DNA of 64,000 nt from Polychytrium aggregatum (Eukaryota > Chytridiomycota > Chytridiomycetes > Polychytriales), in the NCBI RefSeq assembly GCF_025602895.1, contig NW_026516303.1, positions 106,856 to 170,855 on the forward strand, in the 5' to 3' direction. Below, piece by piece: positions 52,862 to 63,905 of the stretch. The notes under the pieces are model-generated. The model was not told where the DNA came from, did no database searches, and worked only from the letters and a program-made list of their open reading frames with translations. Every line of letters begins with the position of its first letter. Position 1 is the first letter of the stretch. The position numbers were made by a program, and so were the translations under genes.

Positions 52862-55176
52862 TCAGAGGTTGACCCGCACCGGCTGCTGGCTCACTTGCGT
52901 GACTGATTCGGCTGCCACGGATCTGGCAGCCTCCATTCTGTTGATGGCATTGATATATGCCTTGGCGCTTGCGACCAGGATGTCTTGGTCCGTGCCTTGG
53001 CCCTGGTACAGCGTCGGTTGATCATCCGAGGCAAACGAGTCGTCAGCAACAAGCTTGGGAGGCTGGCTGGCGGCCTTGGCGTCGAAGCTGTGGATGCGCA
53101 CGATAACCCGACCCAAAGAGTCGGAGCCCTCGGTGACGCCCTTGACTTCATACGAGACCAGGGCGTTGTTGCACTGGGTGATGCGGTTGATGGCGTTGAA
53201 GATGGCGTGGATGGGGCCGTTTCCGACGGCGGCGTCGGTGGCCTCTTCGGAGCTGGGCCCCTCGCTGTCGGCCTCTGGATCGTTGGCACTGATACTGATG
53301 GAGACTGTGGCAGTTGCATGGCCCCGGGTGTTGGAGACAACATGCATGTCCGCGAGCTTGTACTTTTCCGAGCCCGAGGTTTTGATGTGCAGCTCCTCGT
53401 CCAGGAGGGCGAGCAAATCCTCGTTCGAGACGCCATGTTTCTTGGAATCGGCAAGGACCTTGAACTTTTCAAACAGGGTGTTGAGGAGCTCAGGGTGGCC
53501 TTGGAAGTGGTGGGCGTAGACGACGTTGTCGAGGAGCTCCTCGATGCGAGTGCGGAAGGCGTTCCGGCCCGAGTGCTTGCCCAAGAACAGCGACTGGGCG
53601 GTGCGGCCAATCAGCTCAGGCTCGATGATTTCATAAGTAGCCTTGTTCTTGAGGACGCCGTCTTGGTGGATACCGCTCTCGTGCGCAAAGGCATTGGCAC
53701 CGACGATGGCCTTGTTGGGCTGGATGCTGACGCCGGTGCGTTTCATCACCAACTGGGAGGTGGGATAGATCTGCCGGGTGTCGATCAGGTGGTGAACTGG
53801 GAAGTAATCAGGGTGTGTGTTGACGGCCATGACGACTTCTTCAAACGAAGTGTTGCCTGCAGTGTTGAATGGATGATCAAAGTCAATCGAGTGAGCAGGT
53901 CAGGCAAAGTCAAGCCAGGCAAAGTCAAGCCGATGGAGACAGAGACAAATGGATCTACTGACCAGCTCGCTCGCCGATGCCGTTGATGGTGACTTCGACT
54001 TGACGCGCGCCGTTGAGGACACCGGCAAGGGTATTTGCTGTGGCCATTCCGAGATCGTTGTGGCAGTGGACAGACCAGACCACCTGGCACCGGCAATTCC
54101 TGGGTTAGCCTCACTCCGGTACTCATCACTCAAGAGCAGCGGGCTGTTGATCTCAGGCCACTCGGCCATACCTGGTCGGCGCCCTTGGTGTTCTGAATCA
54201 GGTATTTGATGCGACCGCCAAACTGCTCGGGGTTGTTGTAGCCAACGGTGTCGGCAATGTTGAGGGTTCCGGCACCGGCCTCGATGACCTTGGACAGGAT
54301 GGTGCACAGAAACTCTGGATCGGTGCGTCCAGCGTCTTCGGGGGAGAACTCGACATCGGTGCAGCCGAGAGAGCGGGCGTAGGTGACCGCCGAGACGGCT
54401 CGTTCAATGCACTGCTCGCGGGTGATCCGGAGCTTGTACTCGAGATGGAGATCCGAGGTCGCCAGAACGATGTGGACTCGGTGGAGGGGTGCCTCCTTAA
54501 TGGCTTCGTAGCACCGGGCAATGTCAGCGTGGACTGCTCGAGCAAGACCAGCGATCACCTGGTGATGGCCAAGAGCAGCAAGCGTCAGCGTGTGGTCGAC
54601 GGAGGAGAGAGAGATGTCAATCTAGATCGACTTGGGCTGGCGACCAAGCAAGTTCCAGCGGAGGTACAACGTGGATCGAGGGATATGTGGACAAAGCTCT
54701 CGTACCATGGGCTTGCCGGACTTTCGGCCTTCGACCAGATGGCCGACCTCTTTGGCGACTCGCTTGACAGCGGCAAAGTCTCCGGGCGATGCGATCGGGA
54801 ATCCGGCCTCGCAAATGTCGACTCCGAGACGCGAGAGCTGGCGGGCGATTTCGACCTTTTCGTCCTCATTAAGGGTGACGCCGGGGGACTAGAGTGGAGG
54901 AAGGCGTGGTAGGTGGTATAAGTACTTTACAGACGAAAATATGGAAGCAGAAGGGTGGCGCGACAGCGGCAATAGATTGACTTGAAAGAATGGTGCGAGA
55001 GCGATAAGGAGAGGGGACGCGGAGATATGTATGGATGAGCCTGCAGCAGGACGAGCTCGACCGATCGGATCGACTCCGTGACCCGTCGATAGTGGTGTCT
55101 GGCATGGATGCTGTACCTGCTCGCCGTCGCGCAGAGTGGTATCGAAAACAATGAGCTGATCTTTCTGCATAACCAT
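52862..55176 (-). CDS. 2-isopropylmalate synthase (LeuA type-1-like)
   Basis: Five exons (55176-55117, 54888-54706, 54558-54172, 54083-53963, 53856-52862) close in frame to 581 residues. The enzyme condenses acetyl-CoA with 2-ketoisovalerate, the committed step of leucine synthesis. The TIM barrel starts [20 protein letters not shown] with the catalytic Arg-Asp and continues [44 protein letters not shown] and [18 protein letters not shown] (metal His). The flexible loop is [20 protein letters not shown] then GIHQDG, and the C-terminal regulatory domain runs to the end (leucine inhibition likely). The start motif belongs to the bacterial/plant type-1 class rather than yeast LEU4 (STDLRDGNQ type). 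No obvious presequence, because the first exon encodes only 20 residues. Confidence 0.93.
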
Positions 55177-55493
55177 GGTGGAAGAGTATCAAATCGAAGG
55201 CGGCTGACGGATAGGTGGCTGGGAGGGCAGGGCACTCAAGACAGGCGAGGAGGTGCGTTGGTGCTGGTCGCTCCGGACCGGGCGGCCTCGCATTTTTATA
55301 TATATTTTTTTCTTTGGATCAGCACGGAGGGATCGGCGAGGCGGATGGTCTGGTGCGGATCTGCGGTGTGGATTCCCACACCAGGTTGCGTGGTGGTTGT
55401 CGAATGACCAGGCGCGCAGCAGACAAGGTTCAGGCTCAACCGGGGACACGGGATTGGCTGGCGGGCTGCATTCTGGCGGAACTGGAGGTATGT
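55177..55493. other. Intergenic region
   Basis: About 315 bp. Contains a TATATATTTTTTTC stretch at 55298-55311, which read on either strand could be a core promoter element. No gene. Confidence 0.45.
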
Positions 55494-56517
55494 TCAAGCG
55501 GATGACACTGCCGGTAGCTCACGGACCATAACATGGATGTGCTGGACCTCGGGAACGGTTTTCTTGTGCGGCGGATTCTCAAAGAACTGGTACTCGATCT
55601 TGTCCAGGTCAAGCTGGGTCTTGAGAAAGTCGATGATCTGTTGGCGAGTCAGGATCTTCTGGGACCACAGGACCTTGTGGCTGATCTCGGGATGAAGAGC
55701 GTAGGGGTAGTCATTGTCGATGAGGGTCTGGCGAAGCGATATTGACCAGTTAGTGAGTCCGACGGGGCAGAGACTGAGGAGAGATTCAAAGCTGCCAAAA
55801 AAAAAGAAAATACCAACGCCGAGGAGCAGCAAGCCAAGGACTATCCATTGGGACTCGGGATATCGGCAGGGACCCAACGCACCATCGTGAGCGACACCTT
55901 AGGGTCGGCAGGCCGGGCCTTCAACTTCCGAGAACCCGGGTCAGCCTCGGAAGGATACTTGAGGACGCGAATCTTGATATAGTCTGGCAGAGAGTGCAGC
56001 TGTGAGTTCTGGGGTGTTGCTTTGAGTGACGGGGGAAGGCACGACATCGAGATTCATCATCGGAGCTCGACCAGAGCCAGCGGCGGCATGACCAATCGGA
56101 GAGACGGCTATGTGGTCGATAAATCGGATTCTAACCCACCGCCTGTCGACACATAGGTCTGCCTGATCTCGGCGATGCCTTTGGCATAGGTGTCGTTAAC
56201 CTGGTCAAACCGAGGGCGGCGGTGCCAAGGTGGGGGCGGAGAATGATGATGATCGGATCGTTATCCCGATGGCCACGAAGAGCGGTATATGCCCATGACC
56301 CTGGTTGCGAAGCGAGGATGTGGTCGCAGGTCGGTGTTGTCCTGCGTCGACCCATGTCATCGCCGGACATTTGCGCGGGGCGGCATTAACCTCGTTCTGA
56401 ACTCGCTGGCGAAGGGCATACCTCTTGGTAGCGACAGAATATCTCGGTGCGGCCTTGGCGAATAATGTCCCGCACCTCGTCCCAGTCGTATGCCTTGGTG
56501 AAGGGCGTGAATTCCAT
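55494..56517 (-). CDS. DUF3605-like protein
   Basis: Exon 1 56517-56422 encodes MEFTPFTKAYDWDEVRDIIR then QGRTEIFCRYQE. A second exon starts near 56200 (VNDTYAKGIAEIRQTYVSTG). A third includes LPDYIKIRVLKYPSEADPGS and PKVSLTMVRWVPADIPS. The last reads SLRQTLIDNDYPYALHPEIS, HKVLWSQKILTRQQIIDFLK and EVQHIHVMVRE, stopping at 55494. The pattern Trp-rich start, DYIK strand, NDYPYALHPEISHKVLW, then QHIHVMVR fits the fungal DUF3605 family of unknown function. Internal splice sites of exons 3-4 are not fully resolved. Confidence 0.75.
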
Positions 56518-57772
56518 GGATGCAGCCGATGGACGGTCGTTCGACGGTTGTTCGACGGACGGTCGTTTGATCAAGGGCTGGTGCGGACCCAACAGACCAA
56601 CAAGCTGATCAGCAACGACAGAAGAAAGTCGACAAGCCAGCCACGAAGGGCATGTCGGTGTTTTGGCTGGGCGCGACAGCAGGACGGCGCAGGCCCCGAC
56701 ACCACCGAGCCAGCTGGTGTGGTGCACAAAGATGACGACAAAACAACAACAATCCGGCCAGCAACGCATCGCTGCATGGAGGGAACGACGTGCTCATGAT
56801 GTCGGTCTGGAGCCAGGCGTTCGCGACAGCGATCGCACAGGACGTGCTGCACACTGCGCCGGATGGGCCCAAGGTTGTATGGGACAGACTCGCCTGCTGT
56901 GGAGGGCAATCTTCACCATGTTCGCACCGCCCTCGGGCCTTGCCATCGTCACCCACCACCACCACCACCACCACCACCCACTGGCATTTCTTCATGTCCA
57001 TGCGAGGCTTCGGGAGCAAGGCGCGCATGTCTGCTGGGCCGAAGGAGAGCCGGCGGCAGCAACAACAACAACGCGGAAACAACGGCTGGCAATGGGACCG
57101 AGCGACACAAACAGCAGTCACAGACACGCACACAGTTGCCATAGATAGACCAAGACGCGCACAGAGAGGGGGATACAATCGGCAATCGCCATGGACGCAA
57201 CAAGACCAGGACAGCACAGATCGCCCACACAAACAGCCAAAACAATGCTGCAAACAGAGCTGCGCTACGCAGCACCGCCCTTGCACAACATATCCGACGC
57301 GTCCCGCCCCCAACAGCTGCACAGGCACTGCAGTGCCGACCGCGCGCCGCCGTGATACACGTGTGACTCTGTCGCGCACAGCGTGCGTCGGTTTCCTTTT
57401 GCGGCGGGCCAAAAAAAGCACTGGCCTCGGCTGCAAGCGCCGCCACTGCGACTGTGGCTGTGGACCGAGAGCGACGCGCTCTCGCGAGAGCCGCGGCCAG
57501 CTGCGTTCTCGTTCGGGCGAGGGCCGCCGTCTCGCCTCTCTCGTCCCGGCCCGCGGCTTTGGTCTGCCCTTCCTTTCTCTTTTATGTCGTCGTCTTTCTG
57601 CTGCCGCCTCTCCTGCGTCCAGGTCGCTTGCTTGGTGCTCTGCTTCTGTCGTTTCCTTCCCCGGCCCATCTGCCGTCCTGCCTGCTTCGTGCCTGCTGTC
57701 TGCCGCACGCTCTTCTCTCACTCGTCCTCCCCCTGATCGTCGCCTCTTCCGTTCATCTCTCGCTCCAACACC
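56518..57772. other. Septin upstream region
   Basis: About 1.25 kb with a (CAC)n run at 56951-56978, CAACAA at 57060 and a CT-rich stretch from 57540 to the septin start, typical of a 5' UTR. A 755-codon ORF on the opposite strand crosses this region and the whole septin gene but shows no domain. Confidence 0.55.
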
Positions 57773-58864
57773 ATGGCCTCCCGAAGAGCTCGTCGCAATG
57801 CGGCCCACCAGTTCAACCTGATGATTGCCGGCCACGCCAACACTGGCAAGTCGTCGTTCATCCGCACCCTCTATGAGACGCTCGAAGTCAGCAAGCTGGT
57901 CTACTCGCCCGAGGTCGAGGAGGCTCCCAAGTCGCCCTTCCCGCTCCACGAGATCGTCGAGCCCACGCCCACCACCGCCCGCATCGAGTTTGACGACGAT
58001 TACACCGGAGAGCGCATCTCGCTCCGACTCATCGACACTCCCGGCCTGCCCGTGCCCGTCACCATCTACCGATCGAAATCGGCGGACGAGTACAGCAGCC
58101 TGGCCTCTGCCTGGGTCTCGGGCATTCTCCGCTATCTCGAGGCCCAGTACGAGGCCACCCTTCTCGAAGAGTCCAAGGTCAAGCGCAACCCCAAGTCGCC
58201 CGACTACCAGACTCACGCCTGCCTCTACTTCCTGGATCCCCAGCTCACCCACGCCTGCGGCGGCCTCACTCCCATCGACCATCTTGTCCTCAAGGAGCTC
58301 TGCCCCCGAGTCAACATCATCCCTGTCATTGCCAAGGTCGATCTCCTGACTGTCCGCCAGCTCAAGTCGCTGCGTGCCTCCATCCTCAAGGACATTGAGG
58401 AGCACGACCTCAAGATCTTCAACTTCCCCGACGACCCCGAGGAGGAGGACGAGGAGATGGCCGCCATCAACGCCGAGCTGCGATCGTTTGCTCCCTTTGC
58501 CGTCGTCAATTCGGAGGAGGAAAACGGCCATGTCGGCCTGATCATCGAGAACGAGCGTATCCTGTGCCGTCAGTACCTGTGGGGCCTCGTCGAGGTCCAG
58601 AACGAGGACCACTGCGACTTTTTGCGTCTCAAGCAGGCTGTCTTTGGCACCCACATGAACGAGCTGCGGGTCACCACCAGAGAAATCTTCTATGAGGCCT
58701 GGAGAACCGAGAAGCTGCTGGAGGTTCGCGCCACCTCGAGCATCAAGGACAGCGTCGGTAGCTTCCCCCGCACCCCCGCCACGGCTCGACGCAACAGCAA
58801 GTCCGGCACCATCACCTCCCCGGCAGTAAAGCACCCCACTCTCGAACTCCCGTTGGAGAAGTAA
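57773..58864 (+). CDS. Septin GTPase
   Basis: Single exon, 363 residues. Septins form filaments at the cortex and septum or rhizoid base. The P-loop is MIAGHANTGKSSFIRTLYET (GxxxxGKS retained but not the usual GESGLGKST). G3 is LRLIDTPGL and G4 VIAKVDLLT (AKAD in most septins). The septin unique element is CRQYLWGLVEVQNEDHCDFL, then LKQAVFGTHMNELRV and REIFYEAWR. The N-terminus is short (MASRRARRNAAHQ, basic, lipid-binding candidate) and there is no C-terminal coiled coil. The non-standard P-loop and short ends suggest a divergent fungal septin class. Codon use is strongly C-biased, suggesting high expression. Confidence 0.93.
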   Translation: MASRRARRNAAHQFNLMIAGHANTGKSSFIRTLYETLEVSKLVYSPEVEEAPKSPFPLHEIVEPTPTTARIEFDDDYTGERISLRLIDTPGLPVPVTIYRSKSADEYSSLASAWVSGILRYLEAQYEATLLEESKVKRNPKSPDYQTHACLYFLDPQLTHACGGLTPIDHLVLKELCPRVNIIPVIAKVDLLTVRQLKSLRASILKDIEEHDLKIFNFPDDPEEEDEEMAAINAELRSFAPFAVVNSEEENGHVGLIIENERILCRQYLWGLVEVQNEDHCDFLRLKQAVFGTHMNELRVTTREIFYEAWRTEKLLEVRATSSIKDSVGSFPRTPATARRNSKSGTITSPAVKHPTLELPLEK

Positions 58865-59689
58865 CATCGTCCCCACGATAGATTGCCGCTTCTACCCGCT
58901 TTCTCCCTTTTTTTTTTACGGTGTTCCAGCCCCACCTGCTGCAAGTTTTCTTTTTTGCTGCAGTCTGGCTCTGCCCGTCCCATCGGATCGAAGCCCCGTC
59001 GGCGTCAGCGAATAAATACACATCACAAGGAAAGCGGAGGTAGAGACTGTGCTGCTTCCGAGACGATCCATGTGGTTCCGCTGGCCTGGTTATCTTGTTT
59101 GATAGATGTAAAGCTACTTGCCCCCCCCTCCCGCTCTTCTCTTCATGTCTTTCTTTCTCCTTCCTGCCTGTACCGCTTCGTTGGCTACACTCAGTCTTCA
59201 TGCTTTGTCCAGTGTCTCATTGTATTTCCCCCCCCCTTTCTTCCATTCTCTCTCTCTCTCTCTTTTCCTGTTGATATGTCGGCGGGTGCTGGAATGCCTG
59301 TGAGTCGGCAAAGAATCTTGCTCGCCCGTTTACAGCTCAAAACGGGGCACTCAGTTGTTTTTTTGGATGGAAATACACGCGCACATCCATCATTCAGTCG
59401 AGCATCCGCCTCGTGGGAAACAGGGCAGGGCAAGGGGAGGCGTTCCGGCAGTTCCGCCAGCGGGAGCCATGAATACGCACGACCAATGGACATGCATACG
59501 CATGGCCGATGGACATGAATACACACGACCAATGGACATGAATACACATGAATACATGGCCGATGGACGTGGATATCCCAACAGCGGCCGGCAGCAGCAG
59601 TGGAGGTGCGATGGCCTGGTGTGACTGCATCTCAATGAGACTCCCATCGACGAACGGCGTCGGCCTCGGCCTCGGTCGGCAGGCCGTGG
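58865..59689. other. 3' flank of the septin gene with tandem repeats
   Basis: Poly-T runs, a (TC)n run at 59247-59262 and the array described at 59465. No gene recognised. Confidence 0.5.
59465..59575. repeat. Tandem repeat of ACCAATGGACATGAATACAC type
   Basis: Four imperfect units alternating CGACCAATGGACATG and GGCCGATGGACATGAATACA. Non-coding. Confidence 0.85.
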
Positions 59690-59960
59690 GAGCAGTCTTG
59701 CATACACAAATCTGGTCGATCTCCTGTGGCGACGACCGAGTGGCATTGATGGCGTGATGTGGGGTGTGGTGCATGCATTCGACCACCTGGATACTTCTGT
59801 GGCTGCTCGATATCACGCTGTTTGGTCATGATGGGCGATGGACGGGGTGTATTCAGGACCAGAAAATAGCGATGTATCGGACTCAAACCAGGCACGGTGC
59901 AATCGCAATCCAACAGAAATGCATATTCCGAGGCCGTGTTTGAGCCGGACAGACTCGAGT
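59690..59960 (-). mobile_element. Element R2, copy 3 (degenerate fragment)
   Basis: The reverse complement shows TGGTCGAATGCATGCACCAC, GACCAGATTTGTGT and TTTTCTGGTCCTGAATACAC, matching the other R2 copies at about 70-80 percent by eye. Ends not definable. Confidence 0.55.
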
Positions 59961-59986
59961 GTCGGAGGCCATACCACGGCAACAGA

Positions 59987-60178
59987 TCAAATCATGATCT
60001 CGCGCTTGATATTCCTGACCTCGAATGTCCGGCTGTCAAAGTAGGCCAGAACGGCCCTGGTGAACAGGTCAGCGCCCTTGTGCAAAAACTTCTTGGCCGC
60101 AATCACGGGCGTCATGCCCGAGCCCGTACCAGATGCAGCGGCACATCGAAACAAACAAACGTCCTGCTTGTTTGCCAA
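59987..60178 (-). CDS. Unidentified short coding segment
   Basis: An ORF of 63 codons; the part GMTPVIAAKKFLHKGADLF, then TRAVLAYFDSRTFEVRN looks like conserved protein. It may be the last exon of an otherwise decayed gene, or chance. I do not recognise it. Confidence 0.25.
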   Translation of the reverse strand: MANKQDVCLFRCAAASGTGSGMTPVIAAKKFLHKGADLFTRAVLAYFDSRTFEVRNIKREIMI

Positions 60179-60790
60179 ACCTCGGTGCCAGCCTTACCAT
60201 CGGCGATCGACAGCGCCGGGGCGGGACTTGGCCGACAACGGCGTCCGCACCAGCAGCAGGCCGATGACCCCCCCCCGTTTGCGTCCCGGCCAGCCGGTGG
60301 CGGACGGGCCCAACAGGCCCCCTCGTCATGTCACTCCAGCAGGCAGCCGCTCTCATCCAGGCAGACTTCTTTGGCCTGGTCTGCCCTGGTCATTGTCGTT
60401 GACCCCGCTGGGCCTGTCTCGGCCTCTGGCCACCCAAAAGGCCCCCTCTTGCGGCCAATCGGCGCCCAGCCCGCGGCTGCGCATGCATCATCCCGTGGCT
60501 TGCGGTGCCGCGCTATCTCTTGCTTGCTGCGCGGCCGGGCGCACAGCCGCCTTGCTGCCGCTCGTCTGTGTTTCGCCAACGGCGCGTGCTCTCTCTCTCT
60601 GCTCTCTCTCTCTGCTCTCGCTGCTCTCGCTGCGCTCTCTCTGCGTCCTCTGCCCGCCCTCGCCGTCTTCTCGCCCCTCTCGCCCCTCCCGCCGCCCTCT
60701 CGCCCCGCCCCTCGGCCCTTGTCGCTGTCGTCATTTTCCCACGGAATCCGTCGTCGATTCCCACCCGTTTTTTTCTCGGCCGCCCGATCC

Positions 60791-60798
60791 TATAAATT
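60791..60798 (+). promoter_or_regulatory. TATA box of CPA1
   Basis: TATAAATT, 182 bp before the uORF start and 451 bp before the CPA1 start, placing both in one transcript. The region to the left (60580-60790) is CT-rich. Confidence 0.65.
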
Positions 60799-60972
60799 GT
60801 GCCCCTCGCCCTGCCCTTCTCTTCCGCCCATCGCTCTCATCGGACCCGTTCTTTCGCCTCCCGCCCCGGTCGCCAACGCCCCTCCAGACGCCTCCTGCTC
60901 GCCCCAACCCATTGCTCTTTCCAAGGACCTTGCTTCCTCGCCTCGTCGACTTGCCCCGAGTGCTTTCGTCTC

Positions 60973-61047
60973 ATGTATAAGCACTCTTTCGAAAAGGTTT
61001 CCAACGACTACATTGCCGATCAAGTCTTCAAGAGCCACAGCCAGTAA
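60973..61047 (+). CDS. Arginine attenuator peptide uORF of CPA1
   Basis: 24 codons plus stop in the CPA1 leader. The peptide begins MYKHSFEKV and continues [15 protein letters not shown]. Fungal attenuator peptides (Neurospora arg-2, yeast CPA1) are 24-25 residues long and carry a DYxxD core in which the Asp is essential. Here Asp12, Tyr13 and Asp16 fall at the Neurospora positions. In the known cases the nascent peptide stalls the ribosome at the uORF stop when arginine is high and so lowers CPA1 translation. The match in length, position and core residues makes this strong, although chance short ORFs are common. Confidence 0.88.
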   Translation: MYKHSFEKVSNDYIADQVFKSHSQ

Positions 61048-61241
61048 ATCCCCACTGTCAGGCTTTTCCTTCCGCTATCTCGCGCCGCATACATATCGTC
61101 TCTCCAGTTATCGGACTCGCTCTGCAGCCCCTCCCCGTTGCTCTCTGTCCTGCGTCGATTCGCCAAGTTTCTGTGCCTCGAATCTCGTCTTGCCCCCCCT
61201 CGCTCCTTATCGCCGTATCCTCCTCCAGCCCTCCTGCTCCC

Positions 61242-62753
61242 ATGCTCGCTCCAAAGTCTCTCTTCCGCCCCATGATCCAGGCTGCTTCGCGCGGCTCTCG
61301 CTCCCTGGCAACGCTCGTTGCCGACCACCCGACTCTCAAGCCCTCGGCTGTTGCCAAGGGCATCTCGGACATTTTCCTGCCGGCCACCCTCAAGCTCCAG
61401 TCCGGCGAAACCTTCAAGGCGACCTCCTTTGGCGCCCCGCTCGTCAACTCCCCCATCTCGGGCGAGGTTGTCTTCACCACCTCGGTCGTGGGATATCCCG
61501 AATCCATGACCGACCCCTCTTATCGCGGTCAGATCCTGGTCTTTACCCAGCCTCTGGTCGGTAACTACGGCGTTCCTGCCCCGTCTCGCGACGAGTTTGG
61601 GCTCCTGAAGCACTTTGAGAGCGAGGGCATCCAGGTGAAGGGCATCATCGTCAACGACTACGCCGCAAGTACTCGCATTGGAATGCCATCGAGTCGCTCG
61701 GCCAGTGGTGCGCCCGCCACAACGTCCCCGCCCTCTCTGGTGTCGACACCCGCCAGGTCGTGACTCTGTTGCGCGAGCGCGGAACTACCCTTGGCCGCAT
61801 CACGATCGGCGGCGACAAGGGCGATGCTGCTGCCGCTGCTGTCGTCGAATCGTCTTATGAGGATCCCAGCAAGACCAATCTCATCGCCGAGGTCTCGACC
61901 AAGACGCACACGATTTACAACTACGGTGGCGACGTCCGCATCGGTCTGATTGGTAAGTAATGCCCCTTGTCCTTGACGCTGCGGTCCGTGGCAGAAATCG
62001 TCCTGGGTTGTGCCTTGGCCCCACTTCCGCCATGGCATCGCCTCTGTCATACGTAGCCGCGCCGAGCGGCTCGCCCGCGTCGGCATTTGGCCGGTGGTTC
62101 CTTCTGCTCATGCTTGCCGTTCTATCCGCCCAGACTGCGGTGTCAAGCACAACATCATCCGCCACCTCACCAAGCGCGGCGCCCAGGTCCACGTTGTCCC
62201 GTGGGACTATGATCTCAGCAGCGACAACTTTGACGGCATCTTCATCTCCAACGGCCCTGGCAACCCCCTGCACGCCACCAAGACCGTCGAGACCCTGCGC
62301 AAGATCATGTCTGCGGAGAACAACAAGGCCCCGACCCCCGTCTTTGGCATCTGCATGGGCAACCAGATCATGGGCATGGCTGCGGGCTTCCCCATCTACA
62401 AGCTGCCCTATGGCAACCGTGGCCACAACCAGCCTGCCCTCAACCTGGTCACTGGCAAGTGTGTCATCACTTCGCAGAACCACGGCTATGCTCTGCAGGA
62501 CTCGGCCCCGGTCCAGGACTGGCTGCCCTACTTCCGCAATGCCAACGACGGCTCGAACGAAGGCATCCGCCACAGCTCCCTGCCCTACAGTGCTGTGCAG
62601 TTCCATCCCGAGGCCATGGGCGGACCCCAAGATACCGAGTATCTCTTCCAGGACTTTATCGACCAGGTCCGCCACTACAAGGCCCGCCGCACGGGCACTA
62701 TCGCTGCCGCTGCGGATGCTCCTGCCCGCGCCAGCGCCAGCGTCAGCATCTAA
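61242..62753 (+). CDS. CPA1: Arginine-specific carbamoyl-phosphate synthase, small subunit
   Basis: Two exons (61242-61952, 62134-62753). The glutaminase subunit supplies ammonia for carbamoyl phosphate in arginine synthesis. [20 protein letters not shown] is a mitochondrial presequence. The small-subunit N-domain follows ([40 protein letters not shown]), then [18 protein letters not shown]. The class-I glutaminase domain carries [12 protein letters not shown], the nucleophile Cys in [18 protein letters not shown], and the His in AVQFHPEA. At about 61661-61667 one base is missing: the frame reads NDYAA, but the following codons ([14 protein letters not shown]) are in the next frame. Counting the exon lengths, a single lost base (a C in the CCC expected) restores phase to the intron. 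The uORF at 60973 lies in its leader. Confidence 0.92.
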
Positions 62754-63169
62754 TCGACCTGGCTGCTTCTCTGTGCTGTGGCCAAATATGCTGCATCCAA
62801 TATATATATCGATCTAATTCAGAAAGCACACCGATAGATTTTCCCATTGATCGAGCGCAGGACTGCAGGACTGGCCAAAGTCATAATCCATATCTGGGCA
62901 CAATCCGTCCAGAATCGTTGCTTGTTGCTGCCTGCTTGTTGCTGCCTGCTTGTTGCCTGTTGATGCGCTGCATCAGATCCATCTTGGATGATTGTTGGAT
63001 CCAAAGACATTGATCGTATCAGACACAGGGGCCACCAAGGGTTAACGAGCAGTGTCGTGTCAGCAAAGCCTGCTCGTCTGCCCCCGAACAAACAACAGGG
63101 TCCTTTTGATCCCTCTCCTCCCCGTCTGGCCCGTCTCTGTTCGATCGCCCGATCGCCGGGTTGGTCGGC
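62754..63169. other. Convergent intergenic region
   Basis: 3' UTR of CPA1. Contains (AT)n at 62802-62810 and three tandem TTGTTGCTGCCTGC units at 62920-62960. No gene. Confidence 0.55.
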
Positions 63170-63696
63170 TTACCTCGACGACTTGGTTTCGACGGTTCGT
63201 GGAGTCGCCGGCTTCGACAGCTCGTCGATTCTGCGCTCCAGCTCCAGAATCTTCAGCTCTGTGGCCTCTGCCATGCGTCGCAGCGTCTCTTGATTGTCGT
63301 TCAGATCTTGTTGCAGCTTTTGGGTGCTGTATCCTTATGACGTGACGTCGTCAGTGCGATCCGGTCGAGCAGCGAACCCAAGCAAGATGAAACAAACCCA
63401 GGCGCAGAACGGGGGGGGTGAGCAAGGTGCAAGAGGCATAGAGATAGCGTTCGATGGTGGCGATGGACGAAGGGGCGAGCGGGCAAAACATGGGCAAAAA
63501 ATCACCGGCGGCGTTGCATCTCATTGTCAAGAGCAAACAGCCTGGCCATACCAGTCGCAATGGCGATGCCGGCCATCACCAACAGGCCGACTCCAAAGAG
63601 CGTGCCGCTCACATGGGTCGTCGATGGGTTCGAAGCAGCACGGGTGCTCTGCGAGACTTGCTGGATACGCAGGAGACGAGAGGCAAAGAAGCCCAT
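63170..63696 (-). CDS. Small membrane protein with C-terminal coiled coil, probably mitochondrial
   Basis: Two exons (63696-63506, 63326-63170) close in frame to 115 residues. The N-terminus MGFFASRLLRIQQVSQSTRA looks like a mitochondrial presequence. One membrane span (SGTLFGVGLLVMAGIAIATG) is followed by a coiled coil (TQKLQQDLNDNQETLRRMAE, ATELKILELERRIDELS). This layout is that of small inner-membrane assembly or regulatory proteins; I do not recognise the family. The final codons overlap a GTAAGC donor-like site, so a further exon is possible. A copy of dispersed repeat R1 lies 45 bp upstream. Confidence 0.65.
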
Positions 63697-63740
63697 CCTG
63701 GGCAGCGGAGGAGAGGGAAGGCGGGAGGGCAGATCAAGGA

Positions 63741-63905
63741 CACTGAAAAAATTTCATGTTAATAAAATGAGCGAGAACGAAACAACGCGCTCTCGGGGCC
63801 ACCTCGGTCGGCGAGAAGAGCAGTCTCTGGCGAGAAGCCTCTCGCCGTCACACGCACACACACTTTGCACAAGGGAGTCAAACACCTCCCATCGACCATC
63901 CCGAG
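63741..63905. repeat. Dispersed repeat R1, copy B
   Basis: Second copy of the 9640-9830 repeat, same orientation, lacking the 22-bp insertion. It ends with CACTTTGCACAAGGGAGTC like copy A. Sits upstream of the small membrane-protein gene. Confidence 0.85.

Noticed and set aside
56609-58876. 755-codon minus-strand ORF across the whole septin gene
   Set aside because: No domain; it mirrors the septin's strong third-position C bias, which removes stop codons from the antisense frame. The septin on the plus strand has all family motifs.
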